DNA of 64,000 nucleotides from Planobacterium oryzisoli (lineage in GTDB: Bacteria; Bacteroidota; Bacteroidia; Flavobacteriales; Weeksellaceae), in contig NZ_JADKYY010000006.1 of the NCBI RefSeq assembly GCF_015354315.1, positions 99,071-163,070 on the forward strand, read 5' to 3'. Shown piece by piece: positions 34,632 through 44,456 of this stretch. Each line of letters begins with the position of its first letter. The first letter of the stretch is position 1. The position numbers and the translations under genes were made by a program. The notes beneath the pieces were generated by a model. It worked only from the letters and a program-made list of their open reading frames with translations, was not told the DNA's origin and did not search any database.

Positions 34632-36257
34632 ATGTCCAAAGCTATTTCTCAAGTTCCAATGGCGGTCAATGAGCCTGTCAACTCGTACGCACCTGGATCG
34701 CACGAAGTGAAATCTTTAATTTCCACCTATAAGACCATGTGGAAAGAATCTATTGAAATACCAATGATTATCGGAGGCAAAGCTATTAAAACAGCCGAAG
34801 AAGTGAAGCTCTATTCACCACAAGATCATCAGCATTCAGTAGGTTTTTATCATAAAGGGGACATGTCCCATGTAGAGCAAGCTATAGAATCGGCTCTAAA
34901 AGCCAAAGAACAGTGGAATAAGCTAGGATGGGAACATCGTGCTGCTATTTTTCTTAAAGCAGCGGACCTTGTTGCCGGTCCTTATAGGGACCGTCTCAAT
35001 GCAGCCACAATGATTGGGCAAAGTAAAAATGTACATCAAGCAGAAATTGATGCTGCATGCGAGTTTATAGATTTTTTACGATTCAACGTGGAGTTTATGA
35101 CAGAGATGTACTCCGAACAACCAATATCAGACAATGGCATATGGAACCGTAGCGAATACAGACCGCTGGAAGGATTCTGTTTCGCCGTTACTCCATTCAA
35201 TTTCACTGCTATCTCTGGTAATCTACCGTCCTGTATGGCTATGCTAGGTAATGTGGTAGTATGGAAACCTTCCGACAAACAAATTTATTCTGCGCACGTG
35301 ATTATGGAAATATTCCGGGAAGCAGGACTACCCGACGGAGTAATAAATATGATATTTACTGACGGTAAGGAAACTGCTGAAAAAGTACTGGCTCATCCTG
35401 ATTTTGCGGGACTTCATTTCACTGGTTCGACTGCTGTTTTCCAAGGAATGTGGAAAATGATCGGAAATAATATCCATACGTATAAAACGTATCCAAGAAT
35501 CGTGGGAGAAACGGGTGGAAAAGACTTCATCATGGTTCATCCTTCTGCCAATGCGCAGGCAGTAGCCACCGCCATGGTACGTGGAGCATTTGAGTACCAG
35601 GGCCAAAAGTGTTCTGCTGCCTCTCGTGCCTATATTCCTCAATCTCTTTGGAATGAAGTAAAGGACATAGTGGGTCAGCAATTAAAAAGCATTAAAATTG
35701 GTTCTCCGGAAGACCCTTCAAATTTTGTAAATGCTGTTATTGATAAGAACTCTTTTGAAAAATGCAAAGGATATATTGAGCGTGCAGAAAAATCCGATGT
35801 AGCAGAAGTGGTATTCGGTGGTACGTGTGACGACTCGAAAGGTTGGTTTGTACATCCTACGGTGATTCTTACAAGCAATCCACAATACGAAAGTATGGTG
35901 GAAGAAATTTTCGGTCCAATTCTCACTGTTTTTGTGTATGAAGACAGTGAATGGACCAATACGCTGAAAATTGTAGACCAGACATCTCCTTATTCCCTTA
36001 CTGGATCTATATTTGCTCAGGACCGCTACGCTGTATCAGAAGCATACAATGCACTGGAAAATGCGGCCGGCAATTTCTATATCAACGACAAGCCAACGGG
36101 AGCAGTAGTTGGCCAACAGCCATTCGGGGGCGCCAGAGCTTCAGGAACCAACGACAAAGCAGGAAGTAAAATGAATCTAATGCGCTGGGTATCGGTACGA
36201 AGCGTAAAGGAAACTTTTGTTTCTCCTAAAGACTACCGTTATCCATTCCTAGGATAA
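34632..36257 (+). CDS. pruA: L-glutamate gamma-semialdehyde dehydrogenase (1-pyrroline-5-carboxylate dehydrogenase)
   Basis: A 541-residue ALDH4-type enzyme of standard length. Catalytic parts are the glutamate in VGETGGKD and the cysteine in GQKCSAASRAY. The long N-terminal extension (about 1-60, with SYAPGSHE) and the C-terminal GGARASGTNDKAGS are typical of PruA. It oxidises glutamate semialdehyde to glutamate in proline breakdown, in the cytoplasm. The start is ATG 34632, since TTG 34596 belongs to the promoter. No proline dehydrogenase gene is next to it here. Confidence 0.95.
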   Translation: MSKAISQVPMAVNEPVNSYAPGSHEVKSLISTYKTMWKESIEIPMIIGGKAIKTAEEVKLYSPQDHQHSVGFYHKGDMSHVEQAIESALKAKEQWNKLGWEHRAAIFLKAADLVAGPYRDRLNAATMIGQSKNVHQAEIDAACEFIDFLRFNVEFMTEMYSEQPISDNGIWNRSEYRPLEGFCFAVTPFNFTAISGNLPSCMAMLGNVVVWKPSDKQIYSAHVIMEIFREAGLPDGVINMIFTDGKETAEKVLAHPDFAGLHFTGSTAVFQGMWKMIGNNIHTYKTYPRIVGETGGKDFIMVHPSANAQAVATAMVRGAFEYQGQKCSAASRAYIPQSLWNEVKDIVGQQLKSIKIGSPEDPSNFVNAVIDKNSFEKCKGYIERAEKSDVAEVVFGGTCDDSKGWFVHPTVILTSNPQYESMVEEIFGPILTVFVYEDSEWTNTLKIVDQTSPYSLTGSIFAQDRYAVSEAYNALENAAGNFYINDKPTGAVVGQQPFGGARASGTNDKAGSKMNLMRWVSVRSVKETFVSPKDYRYPFLG

Positions 36258-36274
36258 TAAGGTACTTAAAAACA

Positions 36275-36307
36275 CAGGGGGCGCTACGAAAGTAACGCCC
36301 CCTGTTT
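36275..36307. terminator. Bidirectional hairpin between pruA and ppdK
   Basis: CAGGGGGCG (36275-36283) pairs with CGCCCCCTG (36296-36304); the inner part TAC-GAAA-GTA extends it with a GAAA loop. It lies in the 68-base convergent gap and can serve both genes. Confidence 0.75.
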
Positions 36308-36325
36308 CATTCATAAGTAATTAAC

Positions 36326-39088
36326 TCAATTAAGCGCCATTTTTTCCTCAATAGCCGCCTGTGCTGCAGCGAGCCGGGCAATAGGAACTCTAAATGGTGA
36401 GCAGCTTACATAATTCATTCCCAAGCGGTGACAAAACTTCACAGACTCTGCATCCCCACCATGTTCACCGCAAATACCCACTTTTAAAGAAGGTTTTACG
36501 GAACGACCGCGCTCCACTCCAATTTTTATCAGTTCTCCTACGCCGCTTTGATCTATGGTGACGAATGGGTCGTCTGGTAGCAACTTAAGGTCAAGGTATT
36601 TAGGCAGAAAACCGCCAATATCATCCCGGGAGAAGCCAAAGGACATCTGCGTCAAATCGTTGGTTCCAAAGCTGAAGAAATCCGCCTCTTCCGCCATAGA
36701 ATTTGCCTTAAGGGCAGCTCTAGGGATTTCAATCATAGTACCGAATAAATAAGGAATTTTCTCTAGTTTAAGCTTTTTGCAAACTTGTTTGTATACACGA
36801 TCCACAATCTCTCGCTGGTGGCGCAGTTCGTGTTTGCCCATGGTGACCGGTACCATTATTTCTGGATTAGCGCTCTTACCTTCCTTGATAAGTTCACCGG
36901 TAGCTTCCAGTATCGCACGTACCTGCATTTCAGTAATTTCAGGATAGGAAACACCAAGGCGTACCCCCCTATGACCAAGCATCGGGTTGTTCTCATGCAA
37001 TGCAAGGACCCTACGGTTTAGTACACTAACTCTAACGCCTAGCTCCTTAGCTAGTTCCTGTAGTTTATTCTTATCGTGAGGGACAAATTCATGCAAAGGA
37101 GGATCTAAAAGTCTAATGGTTACTGGATAACCGTGCATAGCTTCCAGGGTAGCTTTGATGTCTTTTTTTACAAATACGGCCAGTTCATCCAGAGCTGCTA
37201 CACGGTCTTTTTCGCAAGTAGCCATAATCATTTTGCGCAGCAAGAATAACGGAAACTCAGACCCTTCTCCATAAAACATATGCTCGGTTCGGAAAAGTCC
37301 GATGCCCTCTGCGCCAAAATAGGCAGCCTGTTGCGCATCTTTTGGTGTATCAGCATTGGTTCTCACACCAAGCCTCTTTTCCTTTTCCACCAACTTCATC
37401 AGTGTTTTATAAGATTCGTTTTTGCTGAGATCGGCTGCTTTTAACGGCAGTACCCCTTCGTAAACCAATCCTTTGGTTCCATTAAGAGAAATCCATTCTC
37501 CTTCATGGATCCGTTGGCCTTTGGAAGTTATAAGCACTTTATCTTTGGCCAAGATCTCTATTTCGCTACAGCCCACTATACAGCATTTTCCCCAACCTCT
37601 AGCTACCAGCGCTGCGTGTGATGTCATACCGCCTTTACTTGTAAGGATGGCTTGTGCCTTGTGCATCCCATCCACATCTTCAGGTGATGTTTCTTCCCTG
37701 ACTAGGATAACTTTCTCGCCTCTTAACGCCCAATCTGCAGCTTCTTCACTGGTGAACACTACACGACCTATAGCCCCGCCCGGCCCTGCTGGAAGTCCTT
37801 TGGCAACCACTTTAGCAAGTTTTTCCGTCTCCGGGTCAATCATAGGCAGTAAAAGTTCAACCAATTGATGCGGTCCCACACGCATGATCGCGGTTTGGGC
37901 ATCGATCAGTTTTTCCTTATACATATCGGTTGCCATCTTAACAGCCGCTACACCATTGCGTTTTCCTACCCGACATTGCAGCATATACAGATTTCCTTTC
38001 TCGATTGTAAACTCTATGTCCTGCATATCCATATAGTGTCTTTCCAGTTTGCGTTGAATAGCATCCAGCTCCTTGTACTGCTCAGGCATTAATTTCTCCA
38101 GAGTAGTTAGATGTTTGCTATGGTCGTTCTTGGAAAGGTTATTAATCGGCGCTGGCGTTCTGATACCTGCTACCACATCCTCGCCCTGTGCATTGACAAG
38201 ATATTCACCATAAAAGTGGTTGTCTCCGTTACCAGGATTGCGCGTAAATGCAACACCAGTACAACTGTCCTCGCCCATATTGCCAAATACCATGGCTTGT
38301 ACATTGACTGCGGTTCCCCATTGATCTGGAATTCTCTCTATTCTACGGTATTCTATAGCCCGTTTACCGTTCCAGGATGCGAATACAGCACCTACTCCTC
38401 CCATGAGCTGTTGCCAAGGGTCTTCCGGGAAGTCCACTTTGAGATGTTTCTTTATTAACGCCTTAAATTCCTTGACAAGTGTTTTCAAATCTGAAGCACT
38501 CAGTTCAGTATCCAGTTCAACTCCCCTATCCTTTTTCATCTTCTCCAGCTTCTCATCCATGAGTTTGCGGATTCCAACCCCTTTCACCGGTTCCAAACCG
38601 CCAGCCTTCTCAATTACAACATCAGCATACATCATAACCAGCCTGCGGTAGGCATCGTACGAAAAGCGCTCGTCGCCAGATTTTTCAATTAATCCTAGGA
38701 CAGTCTGATCATTCAGACCTAAATTTAAAACCGTGTCCATCATGCCCGGCATAGATCTTCTAGCCCCTGAACGAACCGAAAGTAACAAAGGATCCTTCTT
38801 ATCGCCGAATTTCTTGCCCATCAGCTTCTCAATAGATTCTACGGCATTTTGTATTTGTGAATCCAGTACACGAGGATAGGTACGGTCGTTATCATAATAG
38901 TATGTACATACTTCCGTAGTTATAGTAAAGCCTGGAGGTACGGGAAGTTTCAAATTCTTGTGTCCAGCCATTTCGGCCAAATTTGCGCCCTTACCTCCTA
39001 GGAGGTTTTTCATCGATTCATTACCGTCTGCTTTTCCTCCCCCGAAAAAGTAAACGTACTTTTCATTGCTTTTTGTTTTTGTTGCCAT
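36326..39088 (-). CDS. ppdK: Pyruvate, phosphate dikinase
   Basis: A 920-residue PPDK. An N-terminal nucleotide-binding domain has LGGKGANLAEMA near 27-38. The phosphohistidine domain carries GGMTSHAALVARGWG. The C-terminal TIM barrel holds FGTNDLTQMSFGFSRDD and GICGEHGGD with the catalytic cysteine. It interconverts pyruvate + ATP + Pi and PEP + AMP + PPi, allowing gluconeogenic flux or PPi-linked glycolysis. It stands alone. TAACTTTA on the minus strand upstream is one base off the promoter consensus. Confidence 0.96.
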   Translation of the reverse strand: MATKTKSNEKYVYFFGGGKADGNESMKNLLGGKGANLAEMAGHKNLKLPVPPGFTITTEVCTYYYDNDRTYPRVLDSQIQNAVESIEKLMGKKFGDKKDPLLLSVRSGARRSMPGMMDTVLNLGLNDQTVLGLIEKSGDERFSYDAYRRLVMMYADVVIEKAGGLEPVKGVGIRKLMDEKLEKMKKDRGVELDTELSASDLKTLVKEFKALIKKHLKVDFPEDPWQQLMGGVGAVFASWNGKRAIEYRRIERIPDQWGTAVNVQAMVFGNMGEDSCTGVAFTRNPGNGDNHFYGEYLVNAQGEDVVAGIRTPAPINNLSKNDHSKHLTTLEKLMPEQYKELDAIQRKLERHYMDMQDIEFTIEKGNLYMLQCRVGKRNGVAAVKMATDMYKEKLIDAQTAIMRVGPHQLVELLLPMIDPETEKLAKVVAKGLPAGPGGAIGRVVFTSEEAADWALRGEKVILVREETSPEDVDGMHKAQAILTSKGGMTSHAALVARGWGKCCIVGCSEIEILAKDKVLITSKGQRIHEGEWISLNGTKGLVYEGVLPLKAADLSKNESYKTLMKLVEKEKRLGVRTNADTPKDAQQAAYFGAEGIGLFRTEHMFYGEGSEFPLFLLRKMIMATCEKDRVAALDELAVFVKKDIKATLEAMHGYPVTIRLLDPPLHEFVPHDKNKLQELAKELGVRVSVLNRRVLALHENNPMLGHRGVRLGVSYPEITEMQVRAILEATGELIKEGKSANPEIMVPVTMGKHELRHQREIVDRVYKQVCKKLKLEKIPYLFGTMIEIPRAALKANSMAEEADFFSFGTNDLTQMSFGFSRDDIGGFLPKYLDLKLLPDDPFVTIDQSGVGELIKIGVERGRSVKPSLKVGICGEHGGDAESVKFCHRLGMNYVSCSPFRVPIARLAAAQAAIEEKMALN

Positions 39089-39194
39089 AACTAGGGTGTT
39101 TTTTACTGTTTACCAAGTAAAGTTACATACACCTTTCAGCTAAGTTGCTCGTTTTCATATGACTTTAATCACGCGTGACAAAAATCATGAAACA

Positions 39195-39220
39195 AAAATC
39201 CTGACCAAGGCCAGGATTTT
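39195..39220. terminator. Terminator of fabH
   Basis: AAAATCCTG (39195-39203) pairs with CAGGATTTT (39212-39220). On the minus strand a T run follows the stem, just past the fabH stop. Confidence 0.8.
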
Positions 39221-39241
39221 AATCTATACGAATGTTAACCT

Positions 39242-40264
39242 TTAGTAGTTGAATAGCACACTTCCCCAGGTAAAACCACTTCCGAAAGCAGACAGAAGAA
39301 CTAAATTACCTCGTTGTATCTTTCCTTGTTGTATCGCTTCACTTAACGCAATAGGAATAGACGCTGCTGTAGTGTTTCCGTATTTTTGGATGTTATTGAA
39401 AATTTTATCTTCCGGCAGACCTAGCTTTTGTTGCACAAACTGCGCTATTCGTAGATTGGCCTGGTGCGGGATGAACATATCGAGTTCTTGGATGGTTTTA
39501 CCTGCTGTGTCCAAGGCCTCCGCTATCGTTTCCGGAAAACGTGTCACAGCATGTTTAAACACAAAATTACCATTCATAATCGGATATATCTCTCTGTCAG
39601 TTACCGCGTCTGGTTCCAAACGCATACGGTCACTCCAGCCGAATTTGGACCCCGGAAACATGGTACAAAGTTCTTCAGCATGCTTACCTTCCGAATGCAT
39701 ATTAACCGAAAGAATATCTCCTGCGCTTGCATCCTCTGAAGCTGTGAGCACCACTGCTCCTGCACCGTCTCCGAAGATCACACTAACACCCCTACCTTGA
39801 TCGGAAAAATCCAAGCCAAAAGAATGCACTTCTGCGCCAACTACAAGTATGTTCTTGTAAAGCCCGGATTTAATAAAAGCATTGGCAACACTCATAGCAT
39901 AAACAAAACCAGAGCACTGGTTTCTCACATCAAGGGCACCTATGGTATCGCAACCTAGCATATCTTGAAGCAGCACACCACAACCGGGAAAATAGTAGTC
40001 TGGGGAGAGCGTGGCAAACACTATATAATCGATATCCTCGGGCGTTTTCCCGGCCGATTTAAGTGCTCTGAGGGAAGCCTGATATCCTAAATATGCTGTG
40101 GTTTCTTTAGGATCATTTCGGTTTTTTCTATGGTGTCTTTCTTTTATTCCTGTTCGTTCAGTAATCCAGTCGTCGTTTGTCGTCATCAATTTTGCAAGGT
40201 CGCCATTGGTAACCACGTTTTCTGGTACGTAATGCCCTGCTCCGCAAATGATGCTTTTTATCAT
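39242..40264 (-). CDS. fabH: 3-oxoacyl-[ACP] synthase III
   Basis: A 340-residue KAS III. The catalytic triad is visible: C117 in NQCSGFVYAM, histidine in PHQANLRI and asparagine in YGNTTAASIP. It condenses acetyl-CoA or, in this phylum, branched acyl-CoA primers with malonyl-ACP to start fatty acid synthesis; branched iso-acids are typical of flavobacteria. It stands alone, away from rpmF/plsX, with its own promoter and terminator. A paralogue elsewhere in the genome is possible. Confidence 0.93.
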   Translation of the reverse strand: MIKSIICGAGHYVPENVVTNGDLAKLMTTNDDWITERTGIKERHHRKNRNDPKETTAYLGYQASLRALKSAGKTPEDIDYIVFATLSPDYYFPGCGVLLQDMLGCDTIGALDVRNQCSGFVYAMSVANAFIKSGLYKNILVVGAEVHSFGLDFSDQGRGVSVIFGDGAGAVVLTASEDASAGDILSVNMHSEGKHAEELCTMFPGSKFGWSDRMRLEPDAVTDREIYPIMNGNFVFKHAVTRFPETIAEALDTAGKTIQELDMFIPHQANLRIAQFVQQKLGLPEDKIFNNIQKYGNTTAASIPIALSEAIQQGKIQRGNLVLLSAFGSGFTWGSVLFNY

Positions 40265-40282
40265 ATGTTTTTATAATTTTGA

Positions 40283-40290
40283 CAAAAATA
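40283..40290 (-). promoter_or_regulatory. TAnnTTTG promoter -7 element of fabH
   Basis: TATTTTTG on the minus strand, 18 bases before ATG 40264. Confidence 0.7.
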
Positions 40291-40331
40291 GCCATTTATT
40301 TACAATTCCGTTAATATAGCCTTTACTGCCC

Positions 40332-41228
40332 ATGCCTATCAAAAAACTTCTCGACGGACCTGATATTCAGTGGATAGATGTGCTCGATCCTCAACAGGAG
40401 GATCTAGACAGATTACATAGCGATTGGGGTATTGAAAAACTTCTTTTGGCCGATACGATAGATACCAACCATCTTCCAAAGTATGAAAAAAGTGGAGAGG
40501 TTCACTTTTTTCTCTACAGGCAGGTCTACGAAAGAAAAAAGAAAGAGCTCACCTACCTTAGTGATGTTAGCTCGAAACTAGGAATATTTCTAATGGGAAA
40601 AACCCTTATCACCATACACCGCTATGATTTATCCTGCATTGAAAAGAGTTTGGAGCTTCATCACAAACAAGCCTTTACATCCCCTGATGGTATCGTCTTG
40701 CATCTAGCAACAGAAATTCTCTTCTCCTACGATCAAGAATCCATCCGTTTAATGGAAATACGCGACCGACTTGAAAACCAGATCTTCTTAAAACACAGGG
40801 ATTCCTCCAACAAACTCAAAGCACTCTACCAAATAAAAAGAAAGGCCGCGTTAAATACCCGCATACTTCTTTTGTTCTCCGAGATGGTAGAGGCCATGTC
40901 TAAGTTGAAGCTAAAAGAGGCAGAGGTTCGCGAACTAAAAGACCGCTACCACGATGCGATTTCCGATTTCGAGCACCTTAATTCAGAGATAATCAATCTT
41001 ATATCGATGTTTTTGGCTCTTTCGGACCAAAAGGCCAACCAGGTGATGAAAATGTTAGCGATCTACAGTATGTATTTTCTTCCTATTACCTTTGTAGCAG
41101 GCGTCTACGGAATGAATTTCACACATATGCCTGAGCTAAGTCATCCGTGGGGCTATGCTGCGGTCTTAGGACTGATTGTACTTCTCGTACTAACTACTTA
41201 TCTCTATGTTAGAAGTAAGAAATGGTAG
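40332..41228 (+). CDS. CorA-family magnesium/divalent cation transporter
   Basis: A 298-residue CorA-type channel, shorter than E. coli CorA. A soluble N-terminal domain with a long helix (about 130-240) precedes two C-terminal membrane helices. The defining GMN motif is in GVYGMNFTHMP near 255-265, followed by the second helix and a short positively charged tail (RSKKW). It works as a pentamer in the inner membrane. The gene is divergent from fabH and its end is 5 bases from the convergent YdeI-like gene. Confidence 0.92.
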   Translation: MPIKKLLDGPDIQWIDVLDPQQEDLDRLHSDWGIEKLLLADTIDTNHLPKYEKSGEVHFFLYRQVYERKKKELTYLSDVSSKLGIFLMGKTLITIHRYDLSCIEKSLELHHKQAFTSPDGIVLHLATEILFSYDQESIRLMEIRDRLENQIFLKHRDSSNKLKALYQIKRKAALNTRILLLFSEMVEAMSKLKLKEAEVRELKDRYHDAISDFEHLNSEIINLISMFLALSDQKANQVMKMLAIYSMYFLPITFVAGVYGMNFTHMPELSHPWGYAAVLGLIVLLVLTTYLYVRSKKW

Positions 41229-41233
41229 ATCCT

Positions 41234-41815
41234 TTATTTTTTTTTCTTATATTTTTCGTTCAGACTCTGCCCACAAAGTGCTAAATTCTTGACTTTTTCC
41301 ACCCGACGCTGTTTGGTTTGTAATTGCTTTGCTTCAAGAATATAAGAATTGAACTCGTTACGCTTTGCTAGAGAAAATTTTTCAAAGGCCGTGGAAAAAT
41401 TTATATCGTGACGCAGAACCTGTTCTAGTATTGAATCAAGATCCAGTTCTTTTGGTTCTTCAATCCAGCGCAGTCCCTGCTCTTCTATCTGGATGGCTTC
41501 TTGAATATAATTCGCTAATACTATCGGATCAATAGAGCTGTGGGGTAGGAAACGCCATTGCCGCAAAGATTTGGTTTTTTTCTTTTGTGCATTTTGAAGT
41601 ACTTGCTCAGGATCTGAATGGAAAACGCCATTGTAGAACCATAAGGCAAAATGGTGCTTGAACCCTGCCAGTCCTACGATGTTCCGTCTCATATAAGTAT
41701 ACACAGGAATTCCCCATTTTATAGTTTTTTTTAAAGGAAACTTCTCCAGCACTATTTCAATATCTGCCATCAGTGTGCTCCACTGCTGCGGAGGATTCGT
41801 AATATTCTCTTCCAT
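41234..41815 (-). CDS. YdeI/OmpD-associated family protein with DUF1801 domain
   Basis: A 193-residue protein. The N-terminal part (about 15-115, with KKTIKWGIPVYTYMRRNIVGLAGFKHHF) is DUF1801-like (YdhG fold). The C-terminal segment with SLAKRNEFNSYILEAKQLQTKQRRVEKV matches the YdeI C-terminal helical region. Members are small cytoplasmic proteins of unknown role; one Bacillus homologue is linked to cationic peptide resistance. It is the last gene of an apparent operon SDR-DUF2200-YdeI, 18 bases after DUF2200. The C terminus ends in lysines. Confidence 0.8.
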   Translation of the reverse strand: MEENITNPPQQWSTLMADIEIVLEKFPLKKTIKWGIPVYTYMRRNIVGLAGFKHHFALWFYNGVFHSDPEQVLQNAQKKKTKSLRQWRFLPHSSIDPIVLANYIQEAIQIEEQGLRWIEEPKELDLDSILEQVLRHDINFSTAFEKFSLAKRNEFNSYILEAKQLQTKQRRVEKVKNLALCGQSLNEKYKKKK

Positions 41816-41833
41816 AAATTAAATCTCTTAAAA

Positions 41834-42214
41834 TTAATACCGAAGCACTTTTTCCATCGATTTACCTTTTGAGCGCTCGTCTATGAGTTTATCCATGCAA
41901 CGAGCCATTCGTACCACTGGATCCGACAGCTCCTCTATGCGGTATCCACAGATCATACCTCTTATCTCCTTGTATTTTTCCTGAGGGCAAGGGGCGTTAC
42001 GGAAAAAATCTTTCAGGGTGCATTCACTTTGACTCAAGGCATCAATATCCTCTCGCCGGTACCCTGTGAGCCAATGAATGATCGTATAAAGGTCCTCTAC
42101 CACACCTCCTTTCTTCTGAATTTTTACGACATAATGAGGAAACACCTGAGAGAACTTCAGGTTGTGCATTCGCTGCGTATGCTCCATTATCTGCTGTGGT
42201 GAATGGGAAGGCAT
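41834..42214 (-). CDS. DUF2200 family protein
   Basis: A 126-residue protein. FSQVFPHYVVKIQKKG (near 19-34), then IHWLTGYRREDI and CGYRIEELSDPVVRMARCMDKLIDE, are the DUF2200 pattern, a helical family of unknown function. The SDR stop and this start overlap as TGATG, so translation is coupled. ATG 42214 is preferred over the adjacent TTG at 42217. Confidence 0.82.
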   Translation of the reverse strand: MPSHSPQQIMEHTQRMHNLKFSQVFPHYVVKIQKKGGVVEDLYTIIHWLTGYRREDIDALSQSECTLKDFFRNAPCPQEKYKEIRGMICGYRIEELSDPVVRMARCMDKLIDERSKGKSMEKVLRY

Positions 42215-43023
42215 CAATTGGTTCTACCTTTAAAATTATCCATAGTGCTGTACACTCCAAATACGGAGCGCATCACCCAGTCGAAAGTTGCCAAAGGCAG
42301 GATGCCTTGAGAGAGTCTGATAAACCAATAAGGCATAGGCATTGCCAGCATTTTAGTTTTAGCTTCAATTGCCCGCAGTATACGTTCAGAGACTTCTTCA
42401 GGTTTTAAGATAGGTAGTACCTTGGAGCGTACCCCCTCAAACATCCCAGTACTAATATAGAAGGGCATAATGGTAGTGACAGAAACATCGTAGTTTAGCT
42501 TTTGCATTTCCAGACGAAGTGAATCACTCCATCCAACAACTGCCCACTTACTGGCTGCATATACCGACATTTTAGGATTGGCTATAAGACCTGCTGACGA
42601 TGCAATATTACAGATTGCTCCATGGTTGCGCTCCATCATTAAAGGGAGAAATTCTAGTGTGGTATGCATTAGTGCGCTGCTGTTTATACCCATACTGCGC
42701 TCAATGTCCAAGTGCGAATGCTCGTGAAACATTTTACCTACTACAATTCCTGCATTGTTTATAAGTACATCAATATAACCAAGTTCCCGCAGTATTTTTG
42801 CAGAACCTTCAAGGATACTGGAACTCTGCGCAAGGTCAATGGTATGACAGAGTATGGGAATCTGAAAATATGCAAACTCTTGGCGCACTGACTCTAAAGC
42901 TTCCCTATTTATATCCCATAAAACGAGCACGGCACACCCTCTTTCCAAAGATTTACGCGCCATTATTTTGCCTAGCCCCGAAGCGCCTCCAGTGATGAGC
43001 ACATTTTTATTTCTTAGGTCCAT
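42214..43023 (-). CDS. Short-chain dehydrogenase (SDR16C / 17-beta-HSD11-like)
   Basis: A 269-residue classical SDR. The cofactor loop is TGGASGLG (11-18), an acidic D37 ends beta2 (suggesting NAD), NNAG is at 89-92, and the active site has S142/S143, Y155 and K159 in YAASK. A C-terminal hydrophobic stretch (FIRLSQGILPLATFDWV) resembles lipid-associated SDRs such as 17-beta-HSD11 and RDH10. The divergent neighbour is an ALDH3-type enzyme, so long-chain alcohol/aldehyde handling is a reasonable inference. A reductase for 3-keto-lipid bases (sphingo- or capnoid) is an alternative. The substrate is unknown. Confidence 0.82.
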   Translation of the reverse strand: MDLRNKNVLITGGASGLGKIMARKSLERGCAVLVLWDINREALESVRQEFAYFQIPILCHTIDLAQSSSILEGSAKILRELGYIDVLINNAGIVVGKMFHEHSHLDIERSMGINSSALMHTTLEFLPLMMERNHGAICNIASSAGLIANPKMSVYAASKWAVVGWSDSLRLEMQKLNYDVSVTTIMPFYISTGMFEGVRSKVLPILKPEEVSERILRAIEAKTKMLAMPMPYWFIRLSQGILPLATFDWVMRSVFGVYSTMDNFKGRTN

Positions 43024-43087
43024 TATTTGCTCTTTTCTTATTTTATCTAACTATTTCTCTACATTTACATAAAGCGTACTTAAAGAT

Positions 43088-44449
43088 ATGATATTTCAAC
43101 AGATTCATAAGGAACAACAGGAATTCTTCCATTCACAAAAAACCAAAAGCATAAAATACCGCAAAATGCAACTTGAACTGCTGCGCGATGTTATTAAAAA
43201 GCGGGAGAAAGAATTCTACACAGCAATAGACAAAGACTTTGGAAAGTCTGAATTTGACACCTATACAACAGAGATTTCTTTTCTTTACAACGATATCGAA
43301 TTCTATCTGAAGAATTTAAACAGACTGGCCAAGCCCAAACGGGTTAAAACCAACTTGGCTAATCAGCTGGGAAAAAGCTCTGTAATTAAGGAACCTTTAG
43401 GGAATGTACTGGTGATCGGAGCATGGAATTACCCCTATCAACTTACTTTATCCCCCGCGATTGCAGCTATTGCTGCTGGAAATACAGTGATAGTTAAACC
43501 CAGCGAAATTGCATCCCATACATCGCGTCTTATGGTGGAACTTATTAATTCTACCTTTTCCAGAGAATTTCTATATGCATTGGAAGGCGACGCCGAGATT
43601 ACAAGTGCACTTTTAAAGTTAAAATTTGACAAAATATTTTTCACAGGAAGTACCAGAGTAGGGAAGATTATTTACGAGGCGGCGGCTAAACAACTCACTC
43701 CGGTAACTCTCGAACTGGGAGGTAAATCGCCGGTAATTGTAAGTGAATATGCCGATGTGGACTTGGCAGCTAAACGCATTGTATGGGGTAAATTCATTAA
43801 TGGAGGACAGACCTGTGTGGCGCCCGACTATATTCTGGTAGACAAAAAGGTTCAAGGTAAATTTCTAGAGCATCTCCGGCGTTATATAGATACTTTTGCG
43901 TACAAAGTAGATAGTCCCCATTACTCACGGATAATCAACGATAAAAATTTTCAACGGTTAGTGGGGCTCATTGATTCAGAGAAAATTTACTGTGGGGGCG
44001 GGAGCAACCCCCTCACCCGATTCATAGAGCCTACCGTTCTGTTTCCCGTAGCCTGGGAGGACAAAGTAATGGAAGATGAAATATTCGGACCTATCTTACC
44101 TGTACTCTCCTTCCATACCTTTAGCGAGGCGCTCCATGCTATCAGTCAACGGGAAAAACCCTTAGCAGCATACTTATTCAGTAACAATAGTAAGGAAAAG
44201 AAGGCCTTTTCGGAACGAATTTCTTTTGGAGGAGGATGCATTAACGAGGTCGTAATGCATCTTAGCAACGAAAACCTACCCTTTGGAGGTGTCGGAAACT
44301 CAGGAATGGGTAACTACCATGGGGAATATGGATTTGATACCTTTTCCCATAAAAAGGCAATACTAGATAGGATGACGTGGGGCGAACCTCCACTTCGATA
44401 TCCACCCTATACAGACAGCAAACTTAATTGGATCAAAAGATTACTCTAA
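43088..44449 (+). CDS. ALDH3-type aldehyde dehydrogenase
   Basis: A 453-residue NAD(P)-dependent aldehyde dehydrogenase, the short form typical of class 3. The catalytic glutamate is in LELGGKSP and the cysteine in GQTCVAPDY. The C terminus with RYPPYTDSKLNWIKRLL matches ALDH3/fatty-aldehyde dehydrogenases, in which this tail meets the membrane. Likely substrates are medium- or long-chain aldehydes. It is divergent from the SDR gene with a 64-base gap. A spurious short minus-strand frame lies inside it. Family call is firm, substrate inferred. Confidence 0.88.
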   Translation: MIFQQIHKEQQEFFHSQKTKSIKYRKMQLELLRDVIKKREKEFYTAIDKDFGKSEFDTYTTEISFLYNDIEFYLKNLNRLAKPKRVKTNLANQLGKSSVIKEPLGNVLVIGAWNYPYQLTLSPAIAAIAAGNTVIVKPSEIASHTSRLMVELINSTFSREFLYALEGDAEITSALLKLKFDKIFFTGSTRVGKIIYEAAAKQLTPVTLELGGKSPVIVSEYADVDLAAKRIVWGKFINGGQTCVAPDYILVDKKVQGKFLEHLRRYIDTFAYKVDSPHYSRIINDKNFQRLVGLIDSEKIYCGGGSNPLTRFIEPTVLFPVAWEDKVMEDEIFGPILPVLSFHTFSEALHAISQREKPLAAYLFSNNSKEKKAFSERISFGGGCINEVVMHLSNENLPFGGVGNSGMGNYHGEYGFDTFSHKKAILDRMTWGEPPLRYPPYTDSKLNWIKRLL

Positions 44450-44456
44450 ATACCGC

